Source: JAXGXJ01 sp963816155
Lineage (GTDB): Bacteria > Actinomycetota > Thermoleophilia > RBG-16-64-13
Length of the DNA: 64,000 bases
Assembly: GCA_963816155.1 (NCBI GenBank)
Contig: CAWFJE010000009.1
Location: 124,001 to 188,000 of the forward strand
Direction of reading: 5' to 3'
Below are positions 61,367-64,000 of this stretch, in pieces (position 1 is the first letter of the stretch; each line of letters begins with the position of its first letter). Under the pieces are notes generated by a model. The model worked only from the letters and a program-made list of their open reading frames with translations. It did no database searches and was not told the DNA's origin. A program made the position numbers and the translations under genes.

Positions 61367-64000
61367 ATGGACATTGACACAATGAGCGCGGCACTGGACA
61401 CTGTTGGCACATATCGGCGTGAAGCAACGAGGTCACCCAGGCAGGTCGCGTCGGCGATGTCACCCCCTGTAGCAACAGAAGCTCAGAAGCGGGCACTGGC
61501 CGCGAAGCTCAGCCTGCCTCATCAGGGGTTCGTGCTGAGTCGTCCCCGACTCTTGGCCCGTGTGGAGAAGCTTCGAGAAGGCGGGGTGGTCGCGCTGGCG
61601 GCCGGACCGGGCTACGGCAAGACCGCCTTCATCGTCGATCTCCTCTCTTCCCCGGGCGTGCGCACCATCTACTACGCCGTGGACAGCGACGATCAGGACC
61701 CCCAGCGCTTTCTCAGGTACCTTGAGGCCGGTTTGAATCCACCGGGAGGATCATCCTCCGCCCAGGGAGCGGCTGGTCTGGTCACTGCCCTGCCGGGAGA
61801 TGAGACTGCTCTCGATCTGGCAGCCGTCTTGGTCGACTCCGTCTCCGCTCAGGGTGACTGCCGCACCATTCTCGCAATCGACGACCTGCATCTCATCGAC
61901 TCCAACCTCGACATCATGGGGGCCCTCGAGTCGTTGACCCGGGCTTTGCCTCCCGGGTGGCTCGTTGTTCTGTCTTCTCGGCGCCGGCTGCCGCTGGCAC
62001 TCGATGAGGTCGCGCTCGGCGGCCGTCTACTCCGTCTTCATAGCCGAGATCTTCGCCTGACCCCTCGGGAAGTGGCGGCGTGGGCGCGTCAGAACTGGTC
62101 GGTCGTGCTCCAACCGCCCGAGGCTCGGGCCTTGTGGCGGCTCACCGAAGGGTGGCCGGCCGCGCTGGCTCTGCTTGGTCAGCATCTCCTTTCTCGGGGC
62201 CCCGGCATCGACCGCGGCGGCGTCATCCGGCTCATGGCGCGGGGTCGTGAACTGCGCACATACCTGGAGGAACACGTCATATCAGGACTGGAGCCGTTGG
62301 CGGCAGAGATCGTGCTGACCGCCTCGCTGTTGCCGCGCGTGGTCTTTCCGCGAGACGAGGCCTTCCTCCCTGGCCGCACGGGCGAAGCAGAATCCACTTT
62401 GGAAGAACTGGTCTCCCGGGGCTTTCTGGTGACAGCCACCGGCCGGCGTGGCTTCACGCTTCACCCGCTCCTGCGCGGTTTTGCCGAAAGAGAACTCGAG
62501 TCCTCTGAAGAGCGGACCGGCCTGATGCGGCGCGCCGCGACACATCTGGAGGCAAACGGGGAGCATCGAGAGGCGGCCTATCTCTATCTGCGCGCGGGCT
62601 ACTGCGTGGACGCCGCGCGCCCGCTTCGGGCACTCGCCGTGTCGTCTCCTAGCGCAGTGACGGATTTCGCACGCAGCGAGTGGTTGGACTTGATCCCGGA
62701 GATCGTGCTGCATGACCAACCCTGGCTCCTTGTGGCCAGAGCCAAGGCTCTTCAGCAACAGACCGAATACGCTGAGGCGGCCGCGCTCTACGAGCGGGCC
62801 GCCCGCCTGCTCTCGGCCGCCGGCGACAAGGAGGGGCTTCTGCCGGTTCTTCTCGCTTCCGTGTTCTGCCTGTTCCACCAGGGCCTCTGGGAGGAATGTC
62901 TGGCCGTTCTTGCCCGATGTCGCTCCCTCGCCGGCTCCGCCCGCGAGAAGATCGAGGTGCTGGTGGCCGAGGGGAACGTCTTCGTCAGCCTTTGCCGCTG
63001 GGACGAAGCCGCCGAGAACTGGGAACGGGCCCTTGCCCTTGCTCCCTCTGACGTGCGGGTCTCTTTGACGCCGCGCGTCCACATGCACCGGGCGCGTCTG
63101 TTCTACTGCATGGGACACTACGCGCTGGGCAAGCAGTGGGCCCGCCGAAGCCTGGACTCCATCTCGGAAGGGATCTCGCTCAACAGGGCAACGGGTCTGA
63201 ACGGCTGCGCGATCCTTGAGTACGTTTCGGGAGAGTATGATTCTGCCGAGCGGCACGTGGGCGAATCCCTACGGATGGCCCGCCTCCGCGGTTACAATTT
63301 CCTCCTCATGTCGGCGAGCCTCACGCACGCGGGGCTGGCAATAGCATCCGGGGACTATCGCGCCGGACTGGCCGAAGTGCGCGAGGTCCAGCGGCTGGCG
63401 GCACGGGCCGGTGACCTGGAAGAGTTGTTCTGGGCCGAGGACATGCTCGGCGACCTGTGCAGGCGCCAGAAGAACCCGCGCAGAGCTCTGGAGCATCACC
63501 GCAAGGCGCTCGACATCGTCGACCAGAACCATCTGTCGTTGTTCGAACGGGTGCGCGCCTCGACGGCCATCGCTCTCGACTTTGTCGCCGCTGGCGATGA
63601 GGCCCAGGGGCAGACGGCGCTCGAGGAGGCGGTCGTTACGAGCCGGCGCTGGGGTTTGAACGGCTCTCTGGTCCCCGCTCTCGTGTACCTCGGCTGGCTC
63701 CGTGCCCGCTCGGGACGGGAGCACGAGGCTGCGCGGTCTCTGACGGAAGCCATGAGGCTGGCCGCAGAGCATGAGCATGTGGACTTCCTGGTCCAAGAGG
63801 CGCAGATCGCCATTCCCATCTTGGCTTTGTGCGATCGTTTCGAGGCGGGGTCGTTCATCCGCGCGCGCGTCCTCCCCCTCCTTTCCTCTCGTCTTCAGGG
63901 CTACTTCCATCTTCTGGCCGGTGGTCACACCTATCCTACCGACGTGCCTCTGGGGCCTCCCCGATCCGCTCGGGTGCCCGCCGGCGCGCCGACGTCGGAG
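61367..64000 (+). CDS. STAND/MalT-like ATPase transcriptional regulator (3' end outside window)
   Basis: ATG 61367 has GGGGAGGG at 7 bases; the frame is open to the window end (878 codons). After a leader of about 50 residues come SLPHQGFVLSRPRLLARVEK and the P-loop VVALAAGPGYGKTAFIVDLL, Walker B-like ILAIDDLHLIDS, sensor VVLSSRRRLPLAL, then RLTEGWPAALALLGQHLLS, a winged-helix RGFLVTATGRRGFTLHPLLR and about 450 residues of TPR-type helices (EYAEAAALYERAARLLSAAG and later). The layout is that of MalT/LuxR-type regulators; the C-terminal DNA-binding or effector domain lies beyond base 64000. Confidence 0.82.
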   Translation, partial: MDIDTMSAALDTVGTYRREATRSPRQVASAMSPPVATEAQKRALAAKLSLPHQGFVLSRPRLLARVEKLREGGVVALAAGPGYGKTAFIVDLLSSPGVRTIYYAVDSDDQDPQRFLRYLEAGLNPPGGSSSAQGAAGLVTALPGDETALDLAAVLVDSVSAQGDCRTILAIDDLHLIDSNLDIMGALESLTRALPPGWLVVLSSRRRLPLALDEVALGGRLLRLHSRDLRLTPREVAAWARQNWSVVLQPPEARALWRLTEGWPAALALLGQHLLSRGPGIDRGGVIRLMARGRELRTYLEEHVISGLEPLAAEIVLTASLLPRVVFPRDEAFLPGRTGEAESTLEELVSRGFLVTATGRRGFTLHPLLRGFAERELESSEERTGLMRRAATHLEANGEHREAAYLYLRAGYCVDAARPLRALAVSSPSAVTDFARSEWLDLIPEIVLHDQPWLLVARAKALQQQTEYAEAAALYERAARLLSAAGDKEGLLPVLLASVFCLFHQGLWEECLAVLARCRSLAGSAREKIEVLVAEGNVFVSLCRWDEAAENWERALALAPSDVRVSLTPRVHMHRARLFYCMGHYALGKQWARRSLDSISEGISLNRATGLNGCAILEYVSGEYDSAERHVGESLRMARLRGYNFLLMSASLTHAGLAIASGDYRAGLAEVREVQRLAARAGDLEELFWAEDMLGDLCRRQKNPRRALEHHRKALDIVDQNHLSLFERVRASTAIALDFVAAGDEAQGQTALEEAVVTSRRWGLNGSLVPALVYLGWLRARSGREHEAARSLTEAMRLAAEHEHVDFLVQEAQIAIPILALCDRFEAGSFIRARVLPLLSSRLQGYFHLLAGGHTYPTDVPLGPPRSARVPAGAPTSE

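Overview
The window is GC-rich bacterial DNA with short intergenic gaps, many GTG/TTG starts and stop/start overlaps (TTGA, GTGA, ATGA). S-layer-homology (SLH) proteins with Thr-rich linkers, CsaB-type pyruvylation, CAP-domain proteins, DegV, YmdB and DUF1015 families suggest a deep-branching, probably anaerobic or microaerophilic member of Actinomycetota (Coriobacteriia, Geothermincolia or Thermoleophilia-like). That placement is inference: no rRNA or tRNA gene was found.

1-24 kb is a cell-envelope locus. A WecG/TagA glycosyltransferase (cut by the window edge), CsaB and MurJ are translationally coupled and would build and pyruvylate a secondary wall polymer. Nine genes for exported SLH proteins follow on the same strand: an M23 peptidase, an amidase, a SpoIID protein, an HExxH metalloprotease, a large S-layer-like protein, an Ig-repeat protein and three tandem CAP-SLH paralogues. 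An ECF sigma factor with its membrane partner sits among them. Several of these genes carry one-base frameshifts, most densely at 9.6-10.7 and 13.4-16.6 kb.

24-40 kb is a mosaic of housekeeping genes: an NlpC/P60-golvesin protein and a propeller protein, YmdB, DUF1015, a P-type cation ATPase behind a probable yybP-ykoY (Mn2+) riboswitch, OsmC, an orphan ModB permease, a sterol-reductase-family membrane protein with a short-chain dehydrogenase, a homocysteine methyltransferase, and DegV coupled to a CFA/coclaurine-NMT-like methyltransferase.

40.2-44.4 kb holds a four-gene cassette: TrsM-like methyltransferase, TrsS-like radical SAM protein, C-GCAxxG-C-C protein and DVU_1553-like CoA ligase. 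It matches a conserved gene neighbourhood of unknown function and is the best candidate for an undescribed pathway. A SulP permease, a membrane protein and a TetR-regulated ABC exporter with two operators placed around a clear promoter follow on the other strand, then an AbrB/Doc toxin-antitoxin pair.

50-61 kb is accessory DNA: an arylsulfatase, then a 4.3-kb element inserted inside an ssb gene. The two ends share an 8-bp core, and joining the outer flanks rebuilds an attP-like inverted repeat beside a truncated serine-integrase gene. The element carries a broken MFS transporter and an amidohydrolase. A VapBC-like pair, a zinc-ribbon/DUF4352-like protein, a tiny lipoprotein remnant and two more fused ssb copies follow. 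The window ends inside a large STAND/MalT-like ATPase regulator.
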